Assembly (NCBI RefSeq): GCF_014773385.1
Contig: NZ_JACXAI010000035.1
Location: forward strand, 1-64,000
Length of the DNA: 64,000 nucleotides
Source: Metabacillus arenae
GTDB lineage: Bacteria > Bacillota > Bacilli > Bacillales > Bacillaceae
Reading direction: 5' to 3'
Part shown: positions 26,674 to 35,893 of the stretch, piece by piece
Layout of the letters: the number at the start of each line of letters is the position of its first letter
Position numbering within the stretch: the first letter of the stretch is position 1
Translations under genes and position numbers: made by a program
The notes under the pieces: model-generated
What the model saw: only the letters and a program-made list of their open reading frames with translations
Database searches by the model: none
What the model was told of the DNA's origin: nothing

Positions 26674-27732
26674 ATGAATGTTTATATTAATGGACGTTTT
26701 TTGACACAGAGAGTTACAGGAGTTCAAAGATTTGCATTGGAAATCATAAAACGTCTAGATAAGCAAGTAGGGGTTAGCTTTACTATATTAGTGCCTCCAA
26801 ACTACCAAGAAACCCACTTTTTTCAAAATATTAATATCAAACAAATAGGGCGATATACAGGACATCCGTGGGAACAATTAGATTTACCGATTTATGTAAA
26901 AGAAAAACCGTTGATTAATTTTTGTAATACAGGCCCAATTTTTAAAAGAAATCAGATTGTGGTAGTGCATGATACGGCCATTTACGCTTATCCTGAAGGT
27001 TTTTCACTACCTTTTAGGATTTGGTACAAAATGATGTTTACCTTTTTTAAAATATTATCTAAAAAGATTTTAACAATATCTCAATTTTCTAGAAAAGAGC
27101 TAATAAAGTACTTAAAAATTAACCCAAAAAAATTAGAGTTAATTTCAGAAGGAAAAGAGCATTTTGATTCGATTAAAGAAGATAATACAATTTTATCTAA
27201 ATTCAAATTAAAGAAAAATAAATATATTTTGGCTGTTAGTAGTTTAAATCCAAATAAAAACTTTAAAGCCTTAATTGATGCAATCAAATATTTAACAGAG
27301 GAAGATTTTGAGGTCGTTATAGCTGGTGGTACAGACATAAAAGTATTCAATAAGGTTAATATTGGAAATGATAAAATTAAACAAGTTGGTTATGTAACAG
27401 ATGAGGATTTAAAAGGTCTTTATATGAATGCTGGCTGTTTTGTATTTCCATCTATATATGAGGGGTTTGGATTACCACCATTAGAAGCAATGTCGACTGG
27501 TTGTCCGGTTTTAGTATCAAATGTTGGACCGATGCCAGAAGTTTCAGGCGAAGCAGCAATCTATTTTAATCCTAAAGATTCAAAAGAGCTAGCTGAAAAA
27601 ATTAAATATGTAATGAATAATGCAGATGTTAAAAAGGAATTACAAATTAAAGGCTTACAGCAAGCTAAGAAGTTCTCTTGGGAAACAGCTGCTAATCAGT
27701 TAATTGTATATACAAAATCACTTAAAGGATAA
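26674..27732 (+). CDS. GT4-family glycosyltransferase, mannosyltransferase-like
   Basis: GT-B retaining glycosyltransferase of 352 residues. FLTQRVTGVQRFALEI near residue 10 is characteristic of the WbaZ/mannosyltransferase branch of GT4. The donor-binding motif is PSIYEGFGLPPLEAMSTGCP with the two conserved glutamates, followed by GPMPEVSGEAAIYFNP. AAGGAG precedes ATG 26674. With manC nearby, GDP-mannose is a likely donor. Confidence 0.88.
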   Translation: MNVYINGRFLTQRVTGVQRFALEIIKRLDKQVGVSFTILVPPNYQETHFFQNINIKQIGRYTGHPWEQLDLPIYVKEKPLINFCNTGPIFKRNQIVVVHDTAIYAYPEGFSLPFRIWYKMMFTFFKILSKKILTISQFSRKELIKYLKINPKKLELISEGKEHFDSIKEDNTILSKFKLKKNKYILAVSSLNPNKNFKALIDAIKYLTEEDFEVVIAGGTDIKVFNKVNIGNDKIKQVGYVTDEDLKGLYMNAGCFVFPSIYEGFGLPPLEAMSTGCPVLVSNVGPMPEVSGEAAIYFNPKDSKELAEKIKYVMNNADVKKELQIKGLQQAKKFSWETAANQLIVYTKSLKG

Positions 27733-27783
27733 ATAGGTTAGAGTAGTAAATACAGGCTCTTTTATGAAAGGAAATTTATAACT

Positions 27784-28863
27784 ATGAAAGTTATGCATAT
27801 TGGAGAGTATGTAAAAGGTGGGGTAGCCACATACATTAAAGAAGTTATTTACTATCAAAAACAGTCACAAGATATTAATGATATATATTTGGTGGTAAGT
27901 AATACAAACTCAGATAAAGATTTTTATCTTCCGAAAGAAAAGGTAGTATTTTATAAATATCAAAGAAGTATAAAATATATGTTCAAAGCCATGTTACAAA
28001 TAATAAATGAAATCAATCGTGTAAATCCCGATATTATTCACATCCATAGCACATTTGCAGGTTTTTTTGTAAGGGCGCCCTTGTTTTTAAAAAAACGGAA
28101 ATTTAAGATAGTATATTGCCCACATGGCTGGGCTTTTTTAATGGAAATTTCTTATTTGAAGAAAAAAGTAATTATGATAGTTGAAAGACTTCTTACTTTT
28201 AAAACAGATAAAATCATTAATATTTCTCTTAATGAACAAAAAGAAGCAATGGATTTAAGGTTACCAATATCCAAATTGGAACTTATTAATAATGGTATAA
28301 GTACTGAAACTCGAAGTGGAATTCCTAGTTTATTAGTAAAGCAAAATAACATTAACCTTTTATTTGTTGGAAGATTTGATAGGCAAAAAGGTTTAGATAT
28401 TCTAATTGAATTCTTTAAAAAGTATTCCCCTACTCATATACAATTGTATATTGTAGGTGACAGTGTTTTGGAAAAAAATGATATTGAAGTACCAAATAAT
28501 ATAATTAACGTTGGTTGGATAGATAACGAAGAACTAGATTCTTATTATAAGTTATTTGATGCGGTTATTATTCCTTCTAGATGGGAAGGGTTTGGATTAG
28601 TAGCTATAGAGGCAATGAAAAATAAAAAACCTATTATAGTAAGTGATAGAGGTGCTTTACCGGATTTAGTTAAAAAGGACAATGGTTATGTTTTTTCATT
28701 AAATAATCTGAGTACACTTCATGATATATTAGTTTCCTTAAACAAAGAAGAGTTAAGAATAAAGGGTTTAAACGGATATAACTACTTTATCAGTAATTTT
28801 ACAAGTGACATAATGAATAAGAAAATTATCAATGTATATAAGAAAATACTACAAACAAAGTAG
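27784..28863 (+). CDS. GT4-family glycosyltransferase
   Basis: GT-B glycosyltransferase of 359 residues. The N-terminus MHIGEYVKGGVATYIKEV carries the glycine-rich acceptor-domain loop, and IPSRWEGFGLVAIEAMKNKK is the E-x7-E donor motif. ATG 27784 has GAAAGG upstream. It ends 8 bp before manC, so the two are co-transcribed. Donor and linkage are unknown. Confidence 0.87.
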   Translation: MKVMHIGEYVKGGVATYIKEVIYYQKQSQDINDIYLVVSNTNSDKDFYLPKEKVVFYKYQRSIKYMFKAMLQIINEINRVNPDIIHIHSTFAGFFVRAPLFLKKRKFKIVYCPHGWAFLMEISYLKKKVIMIVERLLTFKTDKIINISLNEQKEAMDLRLPISKLELINNGISTETRSGIPSLLVKQNNINLLFVGRFDRQKGLDILIEFFKKYSPTHIQLYIVGDSVLEKNDIEVPNNIINVGWIDNEELDSYYKLFDAVIIPSRWEGFGLVAIEAMKNKKPIIVSDRGALPDLVKKDNGYVFSLNNLSTLHDILVSLNKEELRIKGLNGYNYFISNFTSDIMNKKIINVYKKILQTK

Positions 28864-28871
28864 GTGGTAAG

Positions 28872-30236
28872 ATGAATCTGGTTTTACTATCAGGCGGATC
28901 AGGAAAACGCTTGTGGCCACTTTCAAATGATTCACGTTCAAAACAATTTTTGAAAGTTTTGGAAGATAAAGAACAGAGTTTACAGTCCATGATTCAGCGT
29001 GTTTGGAGACAAATTGGCAATGTTGGTTTAAAAAATTCAACTGTTATTTCAACAGGTAAATCACAAGTAGATATAATTAATAGTCAACTTGAAGATCAAG
29101 CTAACTTAATTATTGAACCTTGTCGTCGAGATACATTTCCTGCCATCGCTCTAGCAGCAACCTACTTATATAGCGTAAAAAGAGTAAATTTAGAAGAAGT
29201 TGTGACGGTTTTACCTGTAGACCCTTATGTAGATGATAAATTCTTTACCAGGGTAAAAGACTTAGAAGAAGTAGTACAAAATAGTGATGCTCACCTTGCT
29301 TTATTAGGTGTTACACCAACATACCCATCTTCAAAGTATGGGTATATTGTTCCTACTGAAAGTGAGAATGAATATCGTTCAGTTCAACGTTTTACTGAAA
29401 AACCCTCAGAAGAACAAGCCGTTGAACTTATTGAACAAGGAGCGTTTTGGAATTGCGGTGTATTTGCATTTAAATTAGGATATGTGATTTCCTTGCTGGA
29501 AGAAAAAGGATTACCAATTAAATATGATGATTTATTAATAGAATATTCTCACCTTCCGAAAATTAGTTTTGATTATGAGGTAGTAGAAAAAACTGAAAAC
29601 ATTGTTGTTCTTCCATATGAAGGCTATTGGAAAGACCTTGGCACATGGAATACTCTAACCGAAGAAATGGCAACGAGTCAAATTGGTAAAGGTGTTATAA
29701 GTGAAGATAGTGAAAATGTTCATTTAATTAATGAGTTAGATGTTCCAATTACAGTACTAGGTGCATCTAATTTAGTAGTTGCAGCTAGTCCGGATGGGAT
29801 TTTAGTTGCTGATAAAACAGCTAGTCCGCGAATTAAGGAATTGATTGGTGAGTTCGATAATCGTCCTATGTACGAGGAGCGCCGCTGGGGGTGGTACCGT
29901 GTCTTAGATTATTCGAAGTTTGAAGATAAAGAAGTATTGACCAAACGTATTTGTGTGGATGCTGGTAAAAACTTAAGTTATCAATTACATGATTATCGTG
30001 ATGAAGTATGGACTATTATTAGAGGTGAAGGTGAATTTATTTTAAATGATGAGCTTAGTTTAGTAAAACCTGGTGATGTTTTTCAAATTAGATCGGGGGC
30101 GAAGCATGGAATAAAAGCCATTACTGATCTAGAAATAATTGAAATTCAAACAGGTTCACAATTAATAGAAGAAGACATCGTTCGTTTATTCATAACTTGG
30201 GATGAAATTCAAGATCACTTGTTGAGTGTAAAATGA
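28872..30236 (+). CDS. manC: Mannose-1-phosphate guanylyltransferase / mannose-6-phosphate isomerase (type II)
   Basis: Bifunctional enzyme of 454 residues making GDP-mannose. The N-terminal nucleotidyltransferase has LSGGSGKRLWPLS (residues 6-18), SKQFLK and FTEKP. The C-terminal cupin, the type II phosphomannose isomerase part, has RRWGWYRVLD, SYQLHDYRDEVWTIIRGEG and PGDVFQIRSGAKHGIKA. The ribosome binding site TAGGTGG lies just before ATG 28872. It indicates mannose, or a GDP-mannose-derived sugar such as fucose, in the polymer. No GDP-mannose dehydratase is seen here. Confidence 0.92.
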   Translation: MNLVLLSGGSGKRLWPLSNDSRSKQFLKVLEDKEQSLQSMIQRVWRQIGNVGLKNSTVISTGKSQVDIINSQLEDQANLIIEPCRRDTFPAIALAATYLYSVKRVNLEEVVTVLPVDPYVDDKFFTRVKDLEEVVQNSDAHLALLGVTPTYPSSKYGYIVPTESENEYRSVQRFTEKPSEEQAVELIEQGAFWNCGVFAFKLGYVISLLEEKGLPIKYDDLLIEYSHLPKISFDYEVVEKTENIVVLPYEGYWKDLGTWNTLTEEMATSQIGKGVISEDSENVHLINELDVPITVLGASNLVVAASPDGILVADKTASPRIKELIGEFDNRPMYEERRWGWYRVLDYSKFEDKEVLTKRICVDAGKNLSYQLHDYRDEVWTIIRGEGEFILNDELSLVKPGDVFQIRSGAKHGIKAITDLEIIEIQTGSQLIEEDIVRLFITWDEIQDHLLSVK

Positions 30237-30659
30237 AATAAGTTTCGGTATTCAATTAAATAAGTTTTTAAACATTTTAATTATATTGAGAAACCCCTTC
30301 TATTTCACAATTTTAACTCAATTATTGAATTTCATGGGTGGTGGAATTCTTCGACTATACACCCCTTCGGTTATGGGGGAAAGAGACATTTGGTATTTAC
30401 GTTTTTTCACTCAATTGTTTATTTATGGGAAATTTCCAAACCTTTTGAAATCTCTTTAAAGACTCATAAAGACTTCATATATCAGGAAATTATTCTTTAG
30501 CTTAAAGTTACTCTAAAACAGTTAAGTTATTTCGATTCATAAATATCATCAAATGTTTTTTTACAACATTATCCTCGATTTTGTGTCTCCAGTCTTAACG
30601 TTTGAAATGGAGTCAAAAAAAAGTTTAAGAAATCTGGCAAGTTTCTATTTATCCATTTC
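30237..30659. other. Intergenic DNA between manC and the polymerase gene
   Basis: About 420 bp with no supported frame. CCCC...GGGG around 30362-30378 could form a small hairpin. The gap is unusually long for this operon and may contain a separate promoter for the polymerase. Confidence 0.25.
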
Positions 30660-30707
30660 ATGAGCTCCATTAAAGAAATAATTAAAGATGTGATTGGAGG
30701 GGTGTTT

Positions 30708-31904
30708 TTGAGAGCTGAGATTTTTTGGTGGGTAAACCCCTACAAAATACTAGTGTTTTTCTTAATACCGATTTATATATTAATCTACTTTGTACAATTT
30801 GAAGGAACTGTATATTTTACTACTTTTTATTTTATTACTGGATTGTTATTTTTACTAAGCATTTCATTAGGCTCATTAATAGGTTCTAGAGTGCATATCA
30901 AAAAGACAAGCCCTATATATGTTTATAAGATTTATCTTGATTTATTATTCTGGCTTACGTTTATTTCATATGTAATTTGGTTTAGAGAGTTTATTTTTAA
31001 TCCAGGTTTAATCATTGACATGATTGTTGGGGAAGTAAATTATACCGATATAAGAAACATGATATCCACTATTCCTGGGGTTACTACATTATCTCAACTA
31101 GGCATTGTCTATATTGTATTTTACATGTACCAATTTAAGTTTTATGAGCCGCAAGTTAGAAAGAAATACACCATTTATTTTGTGATTATTATTTCTATGA
31201 CAGTGTTCCGATCTATAGCTTGGTCTGAACGATTAGCTTTGATTGAGATTGCTGTTCCCATTGTCGTCATTATATTTTCAAGGTACAAGAAAGCACGTTT
31301 TAGATCACTCATTAAAACAGCTCCTTATGTTGGAATAATACTAATGTATGCTTTGTTTTCTGTAACAGAGTATTTCAGATCTTGGAAGTCTTATTACCAG
31401 TATATTTATGATAACTTTTTCCATTTTACAGCCCAACGTGTATTGAATTACTACTACACTGCATTAAATAACGGTGCTGGATTTTTAGAGGAATCGGGTA
31501 CCCCATCTTATCGCTTTGAACATACGTTGGATTGGATTTATAAATTTCCTATCATAGGTGAGAAGCTATCTGAAGCACTGCGAATTAAGTGGGATTACTC
31601 GAAGTTTTTAAACAGTTTTTTGACATCCGAATTTAATAATCCTTCTGGTATTTTTGTGTTTTTTTATGATATGAACGTGCCTTTAGCTCTAATCTTTATC
31701 TTTTTAATAGGTTCCATTATTGGCTACTTTTATAGAGGTTTCTTGAACCTTCAAGGCCTAGGAATGTTAATATATCCTGTGTTGTTTGTTGGTATTATTG
31801 AAATTATGCGTCAACCATACTTCACATCTTCCCGGTTTTTTCCTGTCGTTTTATTCATTATATTTGGTTCTTTGTTATTTAGGGTAAAAAAACTAAGGAA
31901 GTAA
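30708..31904 (+). CDS. Wzy-type O-antigen/EPS polymerase
   Basis: Multi-spanning membrane protein of 398 residues with about ten to twelve hydrophobic helices and a longer polar loop (about 225-310, including RSWKSYYQYIYDNFFHFTAQ), the typical polymerase topology. Sequence conservation in Wzy is low, so the call rests on topology and on the locus, which otherwise lacks a polymerase. TTG 30708, five bases after GGAGGGG (30696-30702), is preferred over ATG 30660, which has no ribosome binding site. It is the last gene of the EPS locus. Confidence 0.78.
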   Translation: MRAEIFWWVNPYKILVFFLIPIYILIYFVQFEGTVYFTTFYFITGLLFLLSISLGSLIGSRVHIKKTSPIYVYKIYLDLLFWLTFISYVIWFREFIFNPGLIIDMIVGEVNYTDIRNMISTIPGVTTLSQLGIVYIVFYMYQFKFYEPQVRKKYTIYFVIIISMTVFRSIAWSERLALIEIAVPIVVIIFSRYKKARFRSLIKTAPYVGIILMYALFSVTEYFRSWKSYYQYIYDNFFHFTAQRVLNYYYTALNNGAGFLEESGTPSYRFEHTLDWIYKFPIIGEKLSEALRIKWDYSKFLNSFLTSEFNNPSGIFVFFYDMNVPLALIFIFLIGSIIGYFYRGFLNLQGLGMLIYPVLFVGIIEIMRQPYFTSSRFFPVVLFIIFGSLLFRVKKLRK

Positions 31905-31992
31905 TTGATTGGGAATTTAAGTAAATTAATAAGTAAACTTCTTTGTTTATAAAGTAACTGTTGAACTTAAGAATAATAGTGTAAAACACTAA

Positions 31993-32018
31993 AGCCAAGA
32001 GACCTCAATCTCTTGGCT
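31993..32018. terminator. Bidirectional terminator at the end of the EPS locus
   Basis: AGCCAAGAGA (31993-32002) and TCTCTTGGCT (32009-32018) form a perfect ten-pair stem with a six-base loop, followed by CATTTTC. It lies across the last codons of the small minus-strand gene 32005-32157, so that gene ends inside its own terminator. Confidence 0.75.
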
Positions 32019-32157
32019 CATTTTCATCTTCCTTAACTTTTAGCTTTTCCCTTAAATACTCCTCACTTATCTCATCCGCTTTCTTGGCCGATCTAAACAA
32101 ACTAATAAAGAACAGTACACCTATTATCCAGAGAATAATAATGGTGATAACAATCAT
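32005..32157 (-). CDS. Small membrane protein, 50 residues
   Basis: Unrecognised small protein. The ATG at 32157 (minus strand) is five bases after GAGGTG. Residues 1-20 form one hydrophobic helix (IVITIIILWIIGVLFFISL), and the rest is charged (SAKKADEISEEYLREKLKVK), giving a single-pass protein with a cytosolic tail. Convergent with the EPS polymerase and sharing a terminator with it. Clear ribosome binding site, compositional logic and terminator support a real gene despite its size. The function is unknown. Confidence 0.6.
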   Translation of the reverse strand: MIVITIIILWIIGVLFFISLFRSAKKADEISEEYLREKLKVKEDENEPRD

Positions 32158-32214
32158 GATAGCACCTCGGTTTGTTTATCGTACCACCACTATACTGGAT
32201 GTTAAGTAGAAAAC

Positions 32215-32430
32215 TCAACCTTCTTCATGCTTATTAAATATTTCATTCCCGATCTGTTTCTGTAGTCCAATAAACACATCCATTAATGCTTCTTCTTTTG
32301 ATGAACGTACTCCGGTGCCTTCAAGAACTATTTGCCTGGTAGCAAAAGCTTGAATATGTACCGAAAATTTACATTTATTTAATATAATTTTAAACCTATT
32401 GTGTTTCAATTGGACTAGGTCCAAATGCAT
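32215..32430 (-). other. Uncertain minus-strand frame, 71 codons
   Basis: The frame contains plausible coding text (VHIQAFATRQIVLEGTG, RSSKEEALMDVFIGLQKQI), but no ribosome binding site precedes its ATG, which sits on the opposite strand of the AGGAGG used by the neighbouring zinc-motif gene. It may be the 3' part of a decayed gene. I do not recognise it. Confidence 0.25.
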
Positions 32431-32444
32431 AGGAGGTTTATAAT

Positions 32445-32969
32445 TTGCACGATCATCAAGGAAGACGAATTTGCGAGATTGAAGGTTGTCAAGACAAACA
32501 TTTTGCTAAGGGATATTGCAAAAAACATTATCAAAGATACAGAAGACATGGTGATCCTTTATATACTAAAAATTTCAAATATAAGCAAGAAAGAACAAGA
32601 TTATTGACTTCAGCAGAATGTATAATAGAAGGATGTAATAATAATGTTTATGTAAAGAGGATTTGTTATAATCATTACTCCCAATTAAATAATCAAAGTT
32701 CTTTAGAACATTTAAACACTGAAAATTATTTAAATGGTGAAAAAAAGGAACTCAAACTGTGTCTGGCTTTTGGATGTAAAAAGTATGAAGTCATAGGAAG
32801 TTATTGTTTAGAGCACCACCAACTTTTCAAAAAATATGGTAGCCCTTATGTAGCTAAAACAATCGTATACTGCGGAATTAATAAATGTAAAAAAACCCAT
32901 CACAAGAAGGGATTGTGTGATAAACATTACGATTTATTAAAAGAAACTATAAAAGCGGGCTACAATTAA
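32445..32969 (+). CDS. Protein with four tandem CX4CX9CX2H zinc-binding motifs
   Basis: A 174-residue protein of no family I can name. Four evenly built motifs C-x4-C-x9-C-x2-H follow one another: CEIEGC...CKKH (about 10-28), CIIEGC...CYNH (about 59-77), CLAFGC...CLEH (about 106-124) and CGINKC...CDKH (about 142-160). Motif 1 is followed by YQRYRRHGDPLY and motif 3 by FKKYGSPY, sequence often found beside single copies of this finger in phage HNH-type proteins. No HNH residues are seen. TTG 32445 is eight bases after a perfect AGGAGG. Nucleic-acid binding is likely but inferred. IS21 debris follows. Confidence 0.7.
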   Translation: MHDHQGRRICEIEGCQDKHFAKGYCKKHYQRYRRHGDPLYTKNFKYKQERTRLLTSAECIIEGCNNNVYVKRICYNHYSQLNNQSSLEHLNTENYLNGEKKELKLCLAFGCKKYEVIGSYCLEHHQLFKKYGSPYVAKTIVYCGINKCKKTHHKKGLCDKHYDLLKETIKAGYN

Positions 32970-33069
32970 CCGAAAAGGTCCAGCGCCATATGAGGGAGAT
33001 GAGGATTGCAAGCAAAAAGTGCAGAGAATTGCAGCGAAAAATACATAGGCTTGCAGCTCATTGTTTAAA

Positions 33070-33298
33070 TTAATTTTCATTAGGGAATTTCACAGAAGAA
33101 AGGGCGTTTTTCAACCTATAACTTTCTCCTGTGAACGCTATAATATGTGCATGATGCACGAGTCGATCTACTAGGGCAGAAGTTAATCGATTATCACCAA
33201 AAACTCGATTCCATTGCCCAAATTCTAAGTTAGAGGTTACTTATAACGCTCTTAAGCCCCCTTTTTGTGCTTCCTTAGCCTTTAAGTGGAGAAGAAAT
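33070..33298 (-). pseudogene. IS21-family IstB ATPase, C-terminal remnant
   Basis: On the minus strand the frame gives VTSNLEFGQWNRVFGDNRLT, SALVDRLVHHAHIIAFTGES and YRLKNALSS, ending at TAA 33070-33072. This is the conserved end of the IstB helper ATPase of IS21 elements, including the TSNL and DRL-HH motifs. One in-frame TAA interrupts it near 33245. The Walker motifs and the IstA transposase are absent. It shows past insertion at this spot. Confidence 0.75.
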
Positions 33299-33331
33299 GT
33301 TCAATAATCAACTATATTGGGAGGAATTGAT

Positions 33332-33784
33332 TTGAGCCAAGCAGAGCAGATGATGAACGAATGGTTGAAGCATCGGAATGTACTGGAGGAATTACTAGAA
33401 TCAATTAAGGACGAACATATTGATTTTAAGCCGTGGGACGGTGCCATGGCGCTCGGAGAACTCGCCTTGCATATTGCCGGATGGAATGATGTATTCGTTT
33501 CAATGGTCAAGACCGAAAAATTTGCTTCACCGGACATACCCAAATGTGAGACCATGGCAGACGTATGCAAAGCTGTAAAAGACTTTACTGAAAAAACGAA
33601 GGCTAGGTACGAATTGTTGACCGATGCAGAGTTGGAGGCCGAAAACAATTCGTCGCACCCGAAACTTCAGGGACCAAAAAAGAACTATCTTACGGCTATG
33701 TATGATCACGAGATTCACCATAAAGGCCAACTTTTCATGTATGCGCGTATGGCCGGTGTGAAAGAAGTGCCGTTTTTCCGCTAA
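33332..33784 (+). CDS. DinB-family protein (metal-binding four-helix bundle)
   Basis: Protein of 150 residues with the DinB/YfiT-like putative metalloenzyme fold. The three conserved histidines are in GELALHIAGW (first) and MYDHEIHHKGQLFMYAR (second and third). The family includes thiol-dependent transferases as well as proteins of unknown role. TTG 33332, following GGGAGG at 33319-33324, is preferred over TTG 33317. It begins close to the IS21 remnant, so its original upstream neighbour is lost. Confidence 0.85.
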   Translation: MSQAEQMMNEWLKHRNVLEELLESIKDEHIDFKPWDGAMALGELALHIAGWNDVFVSMVKTEKFASPDIPKCETMADVCKAVKDFTEKTKARYELLTDAELEAENNSSHPKLQGPKKNYLTAMYDHEIHHKGQLFMYARMAGVKEVPFFR

Positions 33785-33893
33785 TTTTCGAGAATTAATC
33801 CAGGAGGGCAGCCTTAGCCTATCTTCTTATTTTTTCCAAATAAAGTTGTTCCTTTTATTATCAAGACCTAAATTTAGAAAAACAAAAAACATA

Positions 33894-33939
33894 AGCTATT
33901 TGACATATTGTACATGACTAATATGTCAAATAGCTTTTT
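33894..33939 (+). terminator. Strong rho-independent terminator
   Basis: A 16-bp perfect stem, AGCTATTTGACATATT (33894-33909) with AATATGTCAAATAGCT (33920-33935), is followed by TTTTATTTTTC. It ends the DinB-family gene and may also serve the convergent DUF1572 gene. Confidence 0.85.
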
Positions 33940-34095
33940 ATTTTTCTTCATCAGTCTTCATTTTTCTCAAGACGAACACAAGAAAGCGCCCAATTTTGAA
34001 TAAACCTCATGTAAAAGCCATATTGATAATGGATTAATTACCTAACTTAACCAAAACCACCCTATAGAAAATAGTCCATCTTTTTCAGCTTAACG

Positions 34096-34635
34096 TTATT
34101 TTGAGGAATTTTTTTCCAGAATTTGCTGTAAATATTCTTCCGATTTTCCTTTTGGGATACTAAGGCTTTCCCACTCCTCGTTTTTTAATTGCTTTCCAAT
34201 ATAAACGATTTGTCCTATATGATAAGCGATATGTGCCATCTGTCTCTCTATCGCTTCAAGTACTGTATGAGCTTCACCACGAATATAAACAGTTTTTAAT
34301 AAATCTTGTTCTCCCAGATCACTTAATGTTGCAAAAAGTCTGTTCCAGCCGATTTCCCAAATCGTGATCAGTTCATGCTTTGATAAGATCGTATTAATAA
34401 ATTCTTGATCGCGATTCCTATCGGGCTTTTCTCCATCTGTCGTTAAAAAATCAGACCATCTTGATACCATATTTCCGCTTAAATGTTTAACGATAACAGC
34501 AACACTATTCGATTCTTTGTTTACTATCCAATGAATATCGTTTTCTGATAATTGACTTATTGCTTTATCTCCAAGACTTTTAACGCTTTTAAATCCTTCT
34601 TGTACAACTTTCAAATACTCATTTCCAAGACTCAT
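34096..34635 (-). CDS. DUF1572 family protein (DinB superfamily)
   Basis: A 179-residue helical protein of the DUF1572 group of DinB-like proteins. The putative metal ligands are the histidine in AVIVKHLSGNMVSRW and the pair in RQMAHIAYHIGQIVYIGKQL. PKGKSEEY near the C-terminus is a group signature. The cellular role is unknown. It is convergent with the other DinB-type gene. The two share the fold but not obvious sequence identity, so this is not a recent duplication. ATG 34635 is preceded by a GGGGGGA-like ribosome binding site on the minus strand. Confidence 0.85.
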   Translation of the reverse strand: MSLGNEYLKVVQEGFKSVKSLGDKAISQLSENDIHWIVNKESNSVAVIVKHLSGNMVSRWSDFLTTDGEKPDRNRDQEFINTILSKHELITIWEIGWNRLFATLSDLGEQDLLKTVYIRGEAHTVLEAIERQMAHIAYHIGQIVYIGKQLKNEEWESLSIPKGKSEEYLQQILEKNSSK

Positions 34636-34811
34636 TGGAATCCCCCCTTGTGGTTTTCAAGTAAACTTCTTGATAGTTAAATCATTTCGATTTCCATAAA
34701 CATTTCCTTCCCTAATTCAACAATTTGTCCGATACATAATTAAAGAGCCCAATCCTTGCTGTGCGGGAATTGGCACATTTGTATAATAAGATGAGTAACA
34801 GTATTCAGAAC

Positions 34812-35504
34812 TCATGAATTAAGAAAACTTTTTATGGCAGCTAAGAAAGCTGGTAAATTAGCTTCATGCACAAAATGCCCAGCATCCTCTATCGTTACAA
34901 ATTCGCAATTCGGAATAAGCTCAGAAACTTCCTGCAGTTTGTTTTGAGGGATATGACTGGAACCACCTCCGCCTATAATAAGAGTCGGCATGATTATTTC
35001 GGTAAGACGCGACCACCATTCGGGATTGGGTTCATTAAGTTGCCGTAGAATCGAAGGCACAACAAGCCAATCAAACGGTAGGGGATCAGTCGGTTTAGAA
35101 GGAACTTCGATCGGCTTATCCGCAAAAGGAGGAGGAGTGTCTTCAACAATCAACCGCTCTATCCTTGACGGAAATGTTTCCGAGAAAAGATAGGATACAG
35201 TTCCCCCCATGGAATGACCCATTAGCGTAAACCGTTCCAAATTCATAGCATTCGCAAAATGAAGCAAGTCATCGCACATGAGTTCAAAACTGTATGTACT
35301 AGTTCTCGCACTCCCACCATGACCCCGTTGGTCTAAAGCTAAAACGCGGTATTTTTTTCCTAAAACAGCAGCGGCTTGATCCCATGATTCTGCACTTTTT
35401 CCTAGCGCGTGAAGTGCAACAATTGGTGGTGCAGATGGTTCCCCACTCTCGCGATATTGAAACGTGAGTCCATTCAAATCAATTTGATTCACCCGTGTCT
35501 CCAT
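34812..35504 (-). CDS. Alpha/beta hydrolase
   Basis: Hydrolase of 230 residues. The oxyanion strand is IVALHALGKSAESW, DQRGHGGS is the typical loop, the nucleophile elbow is LMGHSMGGTVSYL, and the catalytic histidine is in EDAGHFVHEANLP. It is somewhat shorter than the 250-280 residues usual for the family because the cap region is compact. ATG 35504 has GGAG upstream on the minus strand. It stands alone. The substrate is unknown. Confidence 0.88.
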   Translation of the reverse strand: METRVNQIDLNGLTFQYRESGEPSAPPIVALHALGKSAESWDQAAAVLGKKYRVLALDQRGHGGSARTSTYSFELMCDDLLHFANAMNLERFTLMGHSMGGTVSYLFSETFPSRIERLIVEDTPPPFADKPIEVPSKPTDPLPFDWLVVPSILRQLNEPNPEWWSRLTEIIMPTLIIGGGGSSHIPQNKLQEVSELIPNCEFVTIEDAGHFVHEANLPAFLAAIKSFLNS

Positions 35505-35812
35505 CTCCGGTCATCTCCTCCTAGGATAGGTTTCGTCATTTGAAACCCGATCTATTTAATGTCCATACCTATATATTCAGCGACTGTGCGAATATTTCCT
35601 TCTTAAACCCTTCTGCCCTTTAGTTGATATTCTGTTTCTCATAAAATTTGTCTCGTTGTTCTTTGTTACTAGTTCCTTTGCGTAGTAACTAGGCAAAAAT
35701 AGCGGAGTATCTTTTAGAAAAAACAAAGGAACTAAAGATAGAAGAAACTAAAAGACACAATAATATATAAAATTGCAAGCACAAAACCATATCATTTTAT
35801 AAGAATTTTTAA
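35505..35812. other. Intergenic DNA upstream of the GntR gene
   Basis: About 300 bp without a supported gene. It separates the minus-strand hydrolase from the plus-strand GntR module and must contain promoters for both, but none has clear consensus boxes. Confidence 0.3.
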
Positions 35813-35827
35813 AAGAAACCGTTTACT
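35813..35827. promoter_or_regulatory. Candidate CcpA cre site
   Basis: AAGAAACCGTTTACT matches the cre consensus WTGNAANCGNWNNCW at all but one position. Placed about 80 bp before the GntR start, it would bring carbon catabolite repression to the module. Confidence 0.5.
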
Positions 35828-35860
35828 TTTTAAAATATACATGGTACCATTCTTTTATAA

Positions 35861-35880
35861 CTTGTAGGACATGTTACAAG
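35861..35880. promoter_or_regulatory. GntR operator, copy 1
   Basis: CTTGTAGGACATGTTACAAG has CTTGT and ACAAG arms ten bases apart. It directly precedes the ribosome binding site of the gntR gene, fitting autorepression. The second copy is at 36632-36653. The arms resemble the ACTTGT...ACAAGT gluconate operator of B. subtilis GntR. Confidence 0.65.
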
Positions 35881-35893
35881 AGAGGTTAGGAAA

